Shown piece after piece: positions 1 to 10,197 of a stretch of 64,000 bases of DNA. This stretch comes from Colocasia esculenta (Eukaryota; Streptophyta; Magnoliopsida; Alismatales; Araceae): positions 53,925,545 to 53,989,544 of the forward strand of contig CM024766.1 in assembly GCA_014218235.1 (NCBI GenBank), read 5' to 3'. Both the position numbers and the translations under genes were made by a program. The notes beneath the pieces are model-generated. The model made no database searches. It saw only the letters and a list, made by a program, of their open reading frames with translations, and had not been told where the DNA came from. Positions within the stretch are counted from its first letter, which is position 1, and every line of letters begins with the position of its first letter.

Positions 1-373
1 GTGTGTCGACCTGGGTACCCTTGATCTCTGGAAAACTGCCACTCGTGTCGACACACTCTTGACATGTGTCGACACACTCTTGACATTTTTACACAATTTT
101 TTCTTTGAATCTGTGTTGATGTGTCGACACCATTGATGGGTGTGTCGACACATCTTTTGCATAAAAATGTTTGTACCTGAAAAATAAACACATATATCAT
201 TAGTTAAATGATTTATCATGACTATAAATGATAAATGTGATTTGCAAAATACTTTTTGAACATGAATTTCAGGTATGATGTTTTTGACATGCTTCAATTA
301 AATTGCTTTAAGAACACTCCTTGTCATCATCAAAATAGGAGGGAAATGATATGAATTTGCATTCAACCCAACA
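1..373 (-). repeat. SV1 3' LTR, partial
   Basis: Matches 11500-11871 at every base by eye except one extra T in the T-run near 107-113. It ends in CAACA at 373 and is followed by the polypurine tract. The rest of this LTR lies left of the window. It carries five GTGTCGAC copies of the U3 array. Confidence 0.95.
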
Positions 374-387
374 ATCTCCCCCTTTTT
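374..387 (-). other. SV1 polypurine tract (plus-strand primer)
   Basis: On the minus strand the sequence next to the LTR reads AAAAAGGGGGAGAT, the usual Sirevirus polypurine tract that primes plus-strand DNA synthesis. The same string borders SV3 LTR2, and a close relative borders the SV2 3' LTR. Confidence 0.9.
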
Positions 388-751
388 GATGATGGCAACA
401 TTAAATCCATATTTGAATGTGGTTTTGATGAAGTGTGATTTTTTAAGCAATTTTTATTGTTTAAGTTTTTGTTTTTCTTTTTGTTCATACTTGTCAATGT
501 CCTTTTGATATTGTTCAGTAACAATTGATGATATTTTTGTGAGATACAATGTTACTTGAAATTAGAAGTTTTGTGCACACAAGTCAACAATTGAACAAGT
601 ATTCACACACAAAGACAAAAGTTTGTATTGAAGCCAATTGAAGCCAAACAACCATTTCATTTCATTCATTTCATTCAAAAGATCATTACATCAAAATATT
701 ACATTCAATTCATTCATTCTTCTCCCCCTTTGACATTATCAAAAAAGATGT
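388..751 (-). other. SV1 3' non-coding region
   Basis: AT-rich stretch between the env-like gene and the polypurine tract. A second purine-tract-like copy (minus strand AAAGGGGGAGAAG) lies at 720-732. No other feature seen. Confidence 0.6.
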
Positions 752-2746
752 TCATTGGGTAGAAGATGGAGGAGGAGGAGGAATTGGAGCTAGAAGCATC
801 TCAATGTCTGACAATCTTTTGTCCATTGACTTCATGCTTGACTTTATCTGTTCATGGATAGTTGTCAGCCGAGTGTGAAGATAATGCTCCATTTTATCAG
901 TATGCTCTATCAAGGTGCTCTGAGTTCTTTTCAGTTCATCTGAAACAGGTTGAGAACTTGATGAGCCAGCTGACCAACCAGGTCTTTGCATTATCTTGAA
1001 TTCCATGGTCAATGCTTTAAGCTGCTTGTCTATGTGCTCATTGAAATTCCTCATACTTTCCAAATCATCCACAAAATGAGCAAATGACAGTCTGGTGCTG
1101 GAAATCTCATGCAATGTTTGGTTGGTGTTGAAGACATCTTTTGGGAATTTGCCAATATTCCCTTCATAACTATCTCCAACTTGTCTTGATGCTCTTTTAA
1201 CTGTAGAGAGGCATCTCCCAATGTGCCAATCAACCTATTGAACCTTTGAGCTGCATAATCTGAAGCTGCCTTCTGTTCAATAAATTTGGCAGATACTGTG
1301 TTTTCCAGTCTTTGAATCCGTAGCTCAAAAGATGTGGACATGGATTGTGAGGAGTTGAAGGATTCAAATTTGTCATTGAGGAATGATATCAATTCTGGTG
1401 GAACAGGAGGCCCACCAGAAGATGTGGATGGTTGGAATGAGGGTTGTGGAGAAAATGAGGAAGCTGAGGTGAGAGAGGAGCATGGAAAGGACTATCACCT
1501 TCATTGTAACTTGAGGCTGATCCTCATGCATAGGAGGCTGATCCTCTTGACTTAGGGGCTGGTCCCCTTCAGCTGGAGGCTGTTCCTCTTGTACTTGGGG
1601 CTGATCCCCTTGAGCCTGAGGCTGATCCTCCTGAGGTTGGGGCTGTTCCCCTTGAACTTGAGGCTGTTCCTCTTGAACTGGAGGAGCCTCAACCACAGCT
1701 GGTCCTCTTCTAATTTGATTTCCCTCCAATCTGAATCCCATAAACTTCTGGATATTCTTGAAAGTGTAGATGTTTGACTTGGGAATGGATTGGAATTTTT
1801 CATTTTCCAATGGCACACCAAAGTGCTTGAACACTGAGGTCAGATGTGCTCCATAAGGTAGAGATCTCTTGAGGTCTGCTCTTGTAGTTTCAGAAATGAT
1901 TTGATAAAGAATCACATGAAGGTTGACCTTGATATCTTTGACCATGCAATAGAGTATGAATCTCTGGATATCTGTCAATCTATCCCTCCCACCACCTTGA
2001 GGGGTAACTATGGTTGTCAAGATGTGGTGAATTACCCTTAATACAGGTGGAAATGAGTTGGCATTAAACCTTGTCACATAGGTTTGTTTGGGATCTGATG
2101 GATCTGCAGGATGGCCTGTCAAGATTGAGTAGGCTTCATGTAAGTCAAATTCAAATTCATGGTAGTCAGCCCCTTCATCTGGCACTTTGAAAATGGAGGC
2201 TGCTACATCAGTTGGCATGTCTATCTCTATCCCCTTGACTTTGGATTTAAAACCTTCTTCTGTGCAGGTGAGGTTTTTGTAGAACTCTCTAACTAACCTT
2301 GGATAGCAGACTTGAAATTCAGAAATAAAAGGTATCCAAGATTGAAAGGAGAAATAGGTTTGAATTTCTGGGAGAGAGTCTGCTAATTGGGTGTCAGAAA
2401 GGTCAAGAATTCTAGGCTTCAAAATCAGTTTGGCAGCACTGACGGATTCTGAGGGTATATCCTCTTGAGACTCAGTAGAGGAAGACGAAGATGATTCCTC
2501 AGGATGGTCAGAGGAATCGCCCGAAATATCTGATCTAGGGTTTGAAACTTGTCTACCTCTGCCAGTATTGGAGGTCCTACCTCTCTTTGAAGCTCTGAGA
2601 GGTGCAGAAGAGGATCCTGGAAGCTCTGCAGGATCATTTCTTCGCTTGGTTCTTCTTTCAATCTGTTCAACCGGAACCTGTGCCGGAACCTGCCTTGAAG
2701 AAGCCTGAGACCTTGCGCCACGGCGGGGACCCAACTTGCGGACCAT
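752..2746 (-). pseudogene. SV1 env-like gene, frameshifted
   Basis: The ATG at 2746 (MVRKLGPRR) opens a basic, Ser-rich N-terminus. A conserved globular block follows (about 2450-1750) that resembles the 'putative plant transposon protein' domain found downstream of pol in Sireviruses. Next is a Gln/Glu/Pro repeat (about 1690-1500). The first frame runs to a stop at 1373. The expected coiled-coil C-terminus continues in two other frames (1392-1051 and 1114-752), ending in a Pro/Ser-rich tail. At least two frameshifts therefore break the gene, after about 410 residues and again near 1100. I see no signal peptide or convincing membrane span in the intact part. Its role in the family is unproven; 'env-like' reflects position only. 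Confidence 0.75.
1500..1695 (-). repeat. 24-bp tandem repeat coding for Q-E/G-D/E-Q-P units
   Basis: In the env-like frame this stretch encodes about eight degenerate 8-residue units of the form QEDQPQ plus two variable residues (Q, E, P, G and D dominate). At DNA level these are imperfect 24-bp tandem repeats. They lie just before the first frameshift, so slippage here may have caused the break. Confidence 0.8.
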
Positions 2747-2869
2747 GGTGCAAGGAAGGAGTGGAATTTCAGAGAGGAGATGGAAGATTGGAGAGGTGAT
2801 TGAAGGGGGATGAGAGTTAGAGAGAAATGGGGAAAATTTCTTGCCGGAAAGGTGAGAGTTTGGCCGTCG

Positions 2870-3055
2870 GGTCGACCTGATGCCCAAAAAGGGATGCAGT
2901 GGTACACTGCCCCGCAGGAACAACAAGGGTTTAAGGTGAACCCGAAAGGTTTGAAAGGGTTCTGGCAAGAAGGCAGTGTCGACACATGAGGAAGGGTGTG
3001 TCGACCTGACTGGGGTTGTGTGTCGACACGAGAGAGGATTGTGTCGACACAGCCT
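2870..3055 (-). promoter_or_regulatory. Cluster of GTGTCGAC motifs upstream of the env-like gene
   Basis: Four GTGTCGAC copies lie at 2974-3053, with a related GGTCGACCTG at about 2876. This is the same word as the SV1 LTR array, and it lies about 130-310 bp upstream of the env-like ATG. I saw no TATA box between the cluster and the ATG. Promoter function is inference. Confidence 0.4.
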
Positions 3056-4141
3056 TTGAGAGAAATTTGAATTTTTGAGAGGAAATTTTTGAGAAATTTG
3101 GGGACATCTTTATAATGATAAATAATGAGAGGAATTATCATTTCAAGGATTTTTAAGAGGCCTAAAAATTCATTTGTTGTATTTTGCAAAAATTCATTAC
3201 AGTTCAAGTATTTCACACAATTTCCAACAGGATATTAGCATTCCAAGACTTGAATCAACAAAATGATAAATTGAGAGATATAATGTATCTAACAATCAAC
3301 CAAAATCTACCATGTTTCTCAATTTTCAAGAATTAAAGATATCATCTAGACTAAACACAGTTGTGTTGAAAGTAAAACACAAACTTAAAGAACAACTTGA
3401 TGAAGGAGGAAGATGATTCTTTCTAAACAAATCTCCAATAATTTTCATATTTTTGTTCTTTTAACAAACTATCAAATGATGTAAATCTCTTTCACTCAAG
3501 TACTAGTGCTTTTTACACACCATAGTCCCTGGATACTCAAGATTTAGTCATTGTCAAGTCTCAAAGGGGTAAATGATGACCTTTTGACATGAAAATATAC
3601 GTTTTTTAGACGCCAATATTTCCAGTTACTCAGTCATCATCAAAAAGCATAGCACATAATTGCTTGAATTTTGAGGTTATTTTCAATTTGGATCCCCTTT
3701 GAACAGAGTTAGCAATAATGCCTCATGACATACATAGCACTTCATTCATTGTGAAGGTGTGCAGTTTCTCAGCACAAATGCCATTGCTCTGTTGGATTTT
3801 ATAAGATTTTGGAGAGTTTGTGAGATAGAATTCAAATACATCCAGTCATCAGTTGCAAACAAGGAAATGTTTTAAGTTCAATACACAAGTTGTTATTTAG
3901 TTTAGGAAGAGATCTGAATTTCTGTGGATTGAGAGACATAGTGGAAAGTTGATTAGTAAAAATATAATAGATCACTCAAGGTTCATTTTGAGACTCTAGA
4001 CTTTAGAATGAGGACATCATGCAAGGAATTGATGAAATGCAAGAAGGGTTTTGAAATTTGCAAAAAGGTGACTTGTGAATTTTCTAGCTCCCCCTGAGAT
4101 GATGATTTCAACCATTTGTCATCATAATAAAGATATGCAGT

Positions 4142-4580
4142 TTTGAAATCAGAAGGAAATTTTCTTCTTGGTCAACAAAGACTCCCCCTCAACAACTGTA
4201 TATCCATTTCTTGGTACTTGGCGGAGACACATACTCTCGCATAGTGAAAGTGTCCAGACAAGCATAACTTGTCCTTCTCCAAGTCACCATTTGATATACC
4301 AAGAGATTTCAATACAATAAGAGTTGGAGAATTCATTAGCAAAAAGAAGTGGAAGTTAAAACTGTGCAAGTTTTGAAATCAGAAAAGAATTTCTCTTGGA
4401 ACAATAAAAGCTCCCCCTCAATTATTGCATATTAACTTCTTAGTACTTGGCGGAGATATGTTCTCACGCATAGTGAAAGTGTCCAGACAAGCATAACTTG
4501 TCCTTCTCCAAATCACTATTTGATATACCAAGAAGTTTCAACACAATCAGAAGTGGAGAATTTATTGTAAAAAAAGGAAA
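4142..4580 (-). repeat. Two direct copies of a conserved Sirevirus non-coding block
   Basis: Copy A (about 4142-4350) and copy B (about 4373-4580) share a purine tract (minus strand), TACTTGGCGGAGA, TAGTGAAAGTGTCCAGACAA and a further run of about 60 bp, at an offset of about 230 bp. A diverged sense-oriented copy occurs in SV3 at about 55690-55787. The minus strand of each can be read as LGISN..KDKLCLS..HYA, but no long frame holds it. Confidence 0.8.
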
Positions 4581-4696
4581 TAGAATTGAAAATGAGAGAG
4601 ATATGAACAATGTGTCTTGAGGAAGCAAGGAAATATGAAATGCAAAGAACTCCTCCTTAGATAATGCATAGCACTCAACCCAAACCTTAAGAGAGA

Positions 4697-7600
4697 TCAA
4701 GAAGGTGGACATTTACAAAGACCAAGTTCTCTCCTTAAAGATGAGAATCTATTTTCAGGAAGGGGTTTTGTGAATATGTCTGCAATTTGTTTTTCAGTTT
4801 CAATAAAATGGAGTTCAAAAGATTTCTTTGCAACCTCATCTCTCAAGAAATGATGCCTAATTTCAATGTGTTTTGTTCTAGAGTGCTGAATGGGGTTTTT
4901 AGAAAGGTTGATTGCACTTGTGTTATCACATAGGATGGGTACACACCCTAAATCTTGGTTGTAATCAAGAAGTTGATGTTTCACCCAGAGAATCTGAGTT
5001 CCACATCTACCTGCAGCAACATACTCAGCCTCTGCTGTTGACAGAGCAACTGAATGTTGCTTCTTAGAAGCCCAAGAAATAAGGCACCCACCTAGAAATA
5101 CACACAAGCCACTTGTGCTTTTTCTATCTAACTTACACCCAGCATAATCAGCATCACAATAGGCAAACAATTCTAACTTGCAACCAGCAGGATACCAAAT
5201 TCCTAAGTCACATGTTCCAACAAGATATTTAAAAATTCTTTTCACAGCAAGCATATGACTTTCTTTAGGATTTGATTGGAATCTAGCACATAAGCACACA
5301 CAAAACTGAATGTCAGGTCTAGAAGTAGTAAGGTAGAGCAGAGAGCCAATCATACCTCTGTAGGTTTTTGGATCTACTGACTTACCAGATGGGTCTTCTT
5401 CTAGCTTAGCATTTATTGCAATGGGTGTGCTTGAATGTTTAAGGTTCTGATAGTCAAACCTTTTCAGTAGCTCCTTGACATATTTGGTTTGACTGATGAA
5501 GATTCCTTCATTCGTTTGGTTAACCTGCAATCCCAAAAAGAATGTTAAATCTCCCATTAAGCTCATTTCAAATTCATTCTGCATTTGATTTGAAAATTCA
5601 GTGCAAAGGCCTTTATTGGTGGAGCCAAAAATTATGTCATCAACATAAATTTGGACCACAATTATTTGATTTTTTACTGTTTTTGTGAACAATGTTTGAT
5701 CAACATTACCTCTAGAATATCCTTTTTCAAGTAAAAAGGAACTCAAACGATCATACCAAGCTCTTGGAGCTTGTTTAAGACCATAGAGTGCCTTATTAAG
5801 CTTGAAAACATGGTTAGGATATTTTTCATTATCAAATCCAGGAGGTTGTTCAACAAACACATTTTCCTTTATATATCCATTTAGAAATGCACTTTTAACA
5901 TCCATTTGAAAGACTTTGAATTTCATGGAGGATGCAAAAGCAAGGAAAATTCTCACAGCTTCTAGTCTAGCTACAGGGGCATAAGATTCTTCAAAGTCAA
6001 TTCCAAATTCTTGGTTATACCCCTTTGCAACTAGCCTAGCTTTGTTTCTTATTACTTGACCAGCTTCATTCAATTTATTTCTGAAAACCCATCTAGTGCC
6101 AATCACTGTTTGGTCACTAGGTCTAGGCACTAATTCCCACACTTGATTTCTTTCAAATTGATGAAGTTCATCATGCATAGCATTAATCCAATCAGAACTG
6201 GATAAGGCTTCATCAATTGACTTGGGTTCAATTTGGGAAATTAGAGCTAGTGAGTCTTCTTCAATGTTTTGCAAAAAGGATGATCTGGTCCTAACTCTAT
6301 CATTTAGATTGCCAACTACACTGTCTAATGGGTGATCTCTTAGAAATCGAGGTTCAGAAATTACCTGTTGAGAAGTACCCACTTCTGAATCAGTATTACC
6401 TGAACCATTTGGAGATTGTGAGTTGTTGTTCAGGTTTTCTTCAATGTTATTACTCTCCTCAACGGTTGGTGAAGAATCCACAATGAGGTCATCCTCTTCA
6501 TTGTCTTGTTTTTCCCTGCAAGATTTAGAATCATTAGTGGAAAAGGAATTTTCATCAAAAATAACATGTGGAGATTCTTCAACAGATTTGGTTTTCATTA
6601 TGTACACTTTGAAGGCCCTTGACACTTCAGAATAGCCAAGGAAGATAGCTTCCTGACTCTTAGCATCAAACTTGTCAAGGTTTTCTTTGTTATTATTGTG
6701 TACATAGCATTTGCACCCAAAGACTTTAAAATAGGAAACAGTTGGCTTTTTGTTTTTCAATAATTCATAGGGGGTTTTCTTGATTTTTGGTCTGACCAAT
6801 GCTCTATTGAGTATGTGGTTTGCTGTGTTCACAGCTTCAGCCCAGAAGGATTTGGGCAAGTTACTCTCAAGAAGCATGGTTCTAGCCATTTCCACAAGAG
6901 TTCTGTTCTTTCTTTCCACAACTCCATTTTGTTCTGGAGTTCTTGGTGAAGAAAACTTGTGGAATATCTGAAATTCAGCACAAAAATCAGAAAAGGATGT
7001 GTTTTCAAATTCACCCCCATGATCAGTTAAGATGTTTTTGATTTTATATGGATAAGTGGTTAAGACAGTGGTACAAAAGTTCCTGAATTCAAGGCATGCA
7101 TCACTTTTGTGAGATAGAAAAATAACCCAGGTAAATCTAGTAAAGTCATCAATGATTACAAATCCATATCTTTTGCCACTCAAGCTTAGAACTCTTGTTG
7201 GCCCAAAGAGGTCCATGTGAAGAAGTTCTAGTGGCTTAGATGTGAGTACATCATTGAAGACTTTAAAGGATTTTCTAGTTTGTTTTCCTTTAGCACAGAT
7301 CCCACAAATTTGACCTTCAACACTAGAAAAGGATTCAGGAAGACCTTTAACCAAATTCAATCTTAACAACTTATTCATTGTTCTGAAGCTTGCATGGCCA
7401 AGTCTTTTGTGCCAAGTCCATGCAATTTCATCTTTATTTGCAACAAAACAAAGATTTTCAGAAAAGTTTTTATTAAGGTTGATCATGTAGACATTGTTTT
7501 CTCTTTTTCCAAAGAATTTGATTTTATCAGTTGATGAATCTATTATCTTGCAAAAATCAGATTCAAACACAACTTTGTGACCTTTGTCACATAGTTGGCT

Positions 7601-7888
7601 GATACTGAGCAAATTATAATCAAGTCCATCAACTAACAAGACATTATCTACAGAGTTTGAAGAAGTTTGACCAACCTTACCAGATCCAATGATCTTTCCT
7701 TTATTTTTACCTCCAAAGGTGACTGACCCTCCCTCCTTTTCAAGCAGGAATGAGAATTTGGCTCTATCTCCAGTCATATGTCGTGAACACCCACTGTCAA
7801 GAAACCATACATTTGTGTTGGGTGCACGACTTCCCTGCAACAAGATCAGTGGAGAGAAGATTTTGGTACCCAAACAGAGTTGGGACCA
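4697..7888 (-). CDS. pol: SV1 pol: protease, integrase, reverse transcriptase, RNase H
   Basis: Open frame of 1063 residues without stops. Residue numbers count from the TTG at 7873. Protease: DSGCS at 26-30. Integrase: HHCC zinc site H155/H160/C190/C193, then catalytic D221, D284 and E320 (TDHGGEF, VVERKNR). Reverse transcriptase: about 575-815, with QMDVKSAFLNG and catalytic YVDD at 743-746. RNase H: D907, E950 and D983 (CDADYAG, STAEAEY, CDNTSA). Integrase before reverse transcriptase is the copia order. The frame has no ATG start. It opens after a TGA at 7889-7891 and overlaps the end of gag by 43 nt in the -1 frame, so expression probably needs a -1 frameshift. I saw no canonical slippery heptamer. 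All catalytic residues are present, so this is the window's best candidate for an active enzyme set. Confidence 0.95.
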   Translation of the reverse strand, partial: WSQLCLGTKIFSPLILLQGSRAPNTNVWFLDSGCSRHMTGDRAKFSFLLEKEGGSVTFGGKNKGKIIGSGKVGQTSSNSVDNVLLVDGLDYNLLSISQLCDKGHKVVFESDFCKIIDSSTDKIKFFGKRENNVYMINLNKNFSENLCFVANKDEIAWTWHKRLGHASFRTMNKLLRLNLVKGLPESFSSVEGQICGICAKGKQTRKSFKVFNDVLTSKPLELLHMDLFGPTRVLSLSGKRYGFVIIDDFTRFTWVIFLSHKSDACLEFRNFCTTVLTTYPYKIKNILTDHGGEFENTSFSDFCAEFQIFHKFSSPRTPEQNGVVERKNRTLVEMARTMLLESNLPKSFWAEAVNTANHILNRALVRPKIKKTPYELLKNKKPTVSYFKVFGCKCYVHNNNKENLDKFDAKSQEAIFLGYSEVSRAFKVYIMKTKSVEESPHVIFDENSFSTNDSKSCREKQDNEEDDLIVDSSPTVEESNNIEENLNNNSQSPNGSGNTDSEVGTSQQVISEPRFLRDHPLDSVVGNLNDRVRTRSSFLQNIEEDSLALISQIEPKSIDEALSSSDWINAMHDELHQFERNQVWELVPRPSDQTVIGTRWVFRNKLNEAGQVIRNKARLVAKGYNQEFGIDFEESYAPVARLEAVRIFLAFASSMKFKVFQMDVKSAFLNGYIKENVFVEQPPGFDNEKYPNHVFKLNKALYGLKQAPRAWYDRLSSFLLEKGYSRGNVDQTLFTKTVKNQIIVVQIYVDDIIFGSTNKGLCTEFSNQMQNEFEMSLMGDLTFFLGLQVNQTNEGIFISQTKYVKELLKRFDYQNLKHSSTPIAINAKLEEDPSGKSVDPKTYRGMIGSLLYLTTSRPDIQFCVCLCARFQSNPKESHMLAVKRIFKYLVGTCDLGIWYPAGCKLELFAYCDADYAGCKLDRKSTSGLCVFLGGCLISWASKKQHSVALSTAEAEYVAAGRCGTQILWVKHQLLDYNQDLGCVPILCDNTSAINLSKNPIQHSRTKHIEIRHHFLRDEVAKKSFELHFIETEKQIADIFTKPLPENRFSSLRRELGLCKCPPS

Positions 7889-10056
7889 TCAGAATGATTT
7901 AACAAAGACAGCAAATCCTTTCTCACCCAAATTTGATTTGTTTTAGATTTTTGTTTTGTTACTTTGGTGTTTTCAGCATTTTTCTGTTTGTTCTTTCTTT
8001 TAGGAATGAAAGCACCAAGATCTTTGTTTTTGGTAGGAGGGGAGTTTTTCATTTGAAAATTTGAGTTCATAGAAGGAGGTGGAATCCATGGATTGTGTTG
8101 GTACATCCAGAAATTTGGATAAGGGTATTGAGGATAATACCAACAGGGATTTTCATACCATTGGTTCCAAGGATTAATCCAATTTTCTTGAGGAGCTGTC
8201 TTGGAGGTCCAAGGTTTTTCATGGATCATTTCTTTTCCCTTTTTCTTATTTCTCAGATTTTTATTTGAATTTTTAGTTGAGTTGATTATGGTTTTTGGTG
8301 TTGAACAGGTCGACCTGTCAGGGGACTGTGTCGACCTGACAGTCTTCTTTTGTTTTTGAATTTTTGATTTGTTTTGAGTTTTGTTTGGGTTTTTGTTTGG
8401 GGTTTTGTTTGCTGTTTGTTGGATTTCAGTGTTTTCCAGATTGGGACCTTTAACAAAGTTGATTAATGGTGCTTTTCCCTTTTTCTCACCAGATTTATCT
8501 TTTGTTGATTTCTTTTTGTTGAATCCCAATCCATGAGATGTGGTTGTCTTGTTGGATCCTAGCAATGCCTCTAGGTTATCTTGGCCTTTTGTGAAGGTTT
8601 GGATAACCTCCTCCTTTTCCTTTAGCTGGTTTTTAAGAATTTCAATTTCTTCAATTTTCTGTTGTTTTTCTTGTTTTTCAATTTCCAGCTTTTCATTTAA
8701 ATTTCTGAAGTCTTGGGAGGCCTTCTGAGAGGCAAGCTTTAAATCATCAATTTGGTTCAGTAAATTTTCTTTTTCTTCAAGCAATTCTGTTACTTCAGAT
8801 TCCAGTTCACAGGTTCTATTGTTTGAAGATTGGTTATGGTAAAGATTTTCAATTTTCTTTTTGATGTGTTTGTTTTCTTTTCTCATTTCAGAGTATCTTT
8901 CTACCAATTCAGCATACACATCCTGCCAATCTTCAACACTATAATCTTCAAAGGAAGTATTTACCTTTCCATCTGTGCTGTTGGCCATGAAGCAAACTTC
9001 CTCACTCTCTGAGCTTGAGGACTTCTTCTCTTCTTCTTCCTCACTTGTGTCTTCATCAGACCAAGTGGCTACCATGGCCTTGGGCTTCTTGTATTTCTGG
9101 AATCTTTTGTGCTTTTCCTTTTTGTTCTCAGGACACTCTCCCTTCATGTGTCCTGGCTTGTTGCACCTGTAACAGATAACATTCTCATCAGGTTTATGAT
9201 TCTTATTGAAATTGGAAGAGGAAATATTCTTCTTACCTGGGGGAAATTTCTTTTTCCCAGTCATTTTCCCTTTCCTATATTTCAAGAATTTCCTGAATTG
9301 TCTGGTCATGAGGGCAATCTCATCCTCATTTGACTCAGATTCTTCAGAACTTGTTTTATCCTGATTTTTATCTTTGTTGCTTGAAGAGGCTTTGAGTGCC
9401 ATAGGCTTGGTCTTAATGATAAGATCTTCATTTCTTCTTAAGTTTATTTCATATGTCATTAAAGATCCAATCAATTCATCCAAAGACATTTTGGATAAAT
9501 CTTTTGAATCTTCAATAACAGTGGCCTTGGTATGCCAAATTGAAGAAAGTGAACGCAAAATTTTTCTTACCAAATCTGCATCAGTATACTCCTTACCCAA
9601 AGCCTTGAGTCCATTGACAATCACCATAAATCTGGCAAACATTTCAGAAATAGATTCATTAGATTTCATCATGAAAAGTTCATATTCTGAAACTAAGATA
9701 TTTGCCTTGGTCTCCTTGACCTGAGATGTTCCCTCATAGAGTAGTTCGAGTTTATCCCACATCTCTTTGGCAGATTTACACATAGAGATTCTCGAATACT
9801 CCTTGGGATGGACAGCACATTGAATCATGTTCATGGCACTGTAATTCAATGTAGCTCTCCTAATTTGTTCCCTCGTCCAGGTTTCTTCCTCACCCTGGTT
9901 TTCATAGGGACCAGCCTCAACTACTTTCCAGATCTCATAGTTCTGGGCCCTTAAGAATACTTGCATTCTGTTCTTCCAATAAGAATAGTCCAAACCATTA
10001 AAGAATGGTGGCCTATTTATGGAATGGCCCTCAGCTATGAAACCCTTTGAGTCCAT
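7846..10056 (-). CDS. gag: SV1 gag (capsid/nucleocapsid)
   Basis: 736 residues from the ATG at 10056. This start was chosen because MDSKGFIAEGHS aligns with the starts of the SV2 and SV3 gags; the frame runs 27 codons further upstream into leader sequence. Order: a copia-type gag N-terminal domain (about 10-210, SEYELF and GSLMTYEI blocks), an acidic/Lys-rich linker, one CCHC zinc knuckle at 295-308 (CYRCNKPGHMKGEC), a Glu/Ser-rich stretch, a long coiled coil (about 400-520), then a Lys/Asn/Gln-rich tail and an aromatic/Pro patch, ending at WVPKSSLH. It packages element RNA into cytoplasmic particles. No internal stops. Codons near 8306-8345 contain two copies of the LTR word GTCGACCTG. Confidence 0.93.
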   Translation of the reverse strand: MDSKGFIAEGHSINRPPFFNGLDYSYWKNRMQVFLRAQNYEIWKVVEAGPYENQGEEETWTREQIRRATLNYSAMNMIQCAVHPKEYSRISMCKSAKEMWDKLELLYEGTSQVKETKANILVSEYELFMMKSNESISEMFARFMVIVNGLKALGKEYTDADLVRKILRSLSSIWHTKATVIEDSKDLSKMSLDELIGSLMTYEINLRRNEDLIIKTKPMALKASSSNKDKNQDKTSSEESESNEDEIALMTRQFRKFLKYRKGKMTGKKKFPPGKKNISSSNFNKNHKPDENVICYRCNKPGHMKGECPENKKEKHKRFQKYKKPKAMVATWSDEDTSEEEEEKKSSSSESEEVCFMANSTDGKVNTSFEDYSVEDWQDVYAELVERYSEMRKENKHIKKKIENLYHNQSSNNRTCELESEVTELLEEKENLLNQIDDLKLASQKASQDFRNLNEKLEIEKQEKQQKIEEIEILKNQLKEKEEVIQTFTKGQDNLEALLGSNKTTTSHGLGFNKKKSTKDKSGEKKGKAPLINFVKGPNLENTEIQQTANKTPNKNPNKTQNKSKIQKQKKTVRSTQSPDRSTCSTPKTIINSTKNSNKNLRNKKKGKEMIHEKPWTSKTAPQENWINPWNQWYENPCWYYPQYPYPNFWMYQHNPWIPPPSMNSNFQMKNSPPTKNKDLGAFIPKRKNKQKNAENTKVTKQKSKTNQIWVRKDLLSLLNHSDGPNSVWVPKSSLH

Positions 10057-10185
10057 GACACTTAAGTAAATGCAAAGAGAAGTAGTTGAGCAAGCAAGCA
10101 AACAAACAACCAGACAAACAAACAAACAAACACTCAATACTCAGAAACAAAAGCTGCTCAGTTCAAATCAGATCGATGTAAACCC

Positions 10186-10197
10186 GCTCTGATACCA
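10186..10197 (-). other. SV1 primer binding site (tRNA-Met)
   Basis: The minus strand reads TGGTATCAGAGC, two bases past the LTR end. This is complementary to the 3' end of initiator tRNA-Met and primes minus-strand synthesis. Confidence 0.95.

Larger units (their letters stand above)
2747..4696 (-). other. SV1 non-coding spacer between pol and env-like gene
   Basis: No credible reading frame in 1.95 kb. It contains the TCGA-motif cluster (2870-3055), several CTCCCCCT strings (minus-strand purine tracts near 4090, 4184 and 4411) and a duplicated conserved block (4142-4580), listed separately. Confidence 0.7.

Noticed and set aside
10186..10197. A tRNA-Met gene at the primer sites
   Set aside because: Only the 12-18 bp complement of the tRNA 3' end is present, at LTR borders; no tRNA body.
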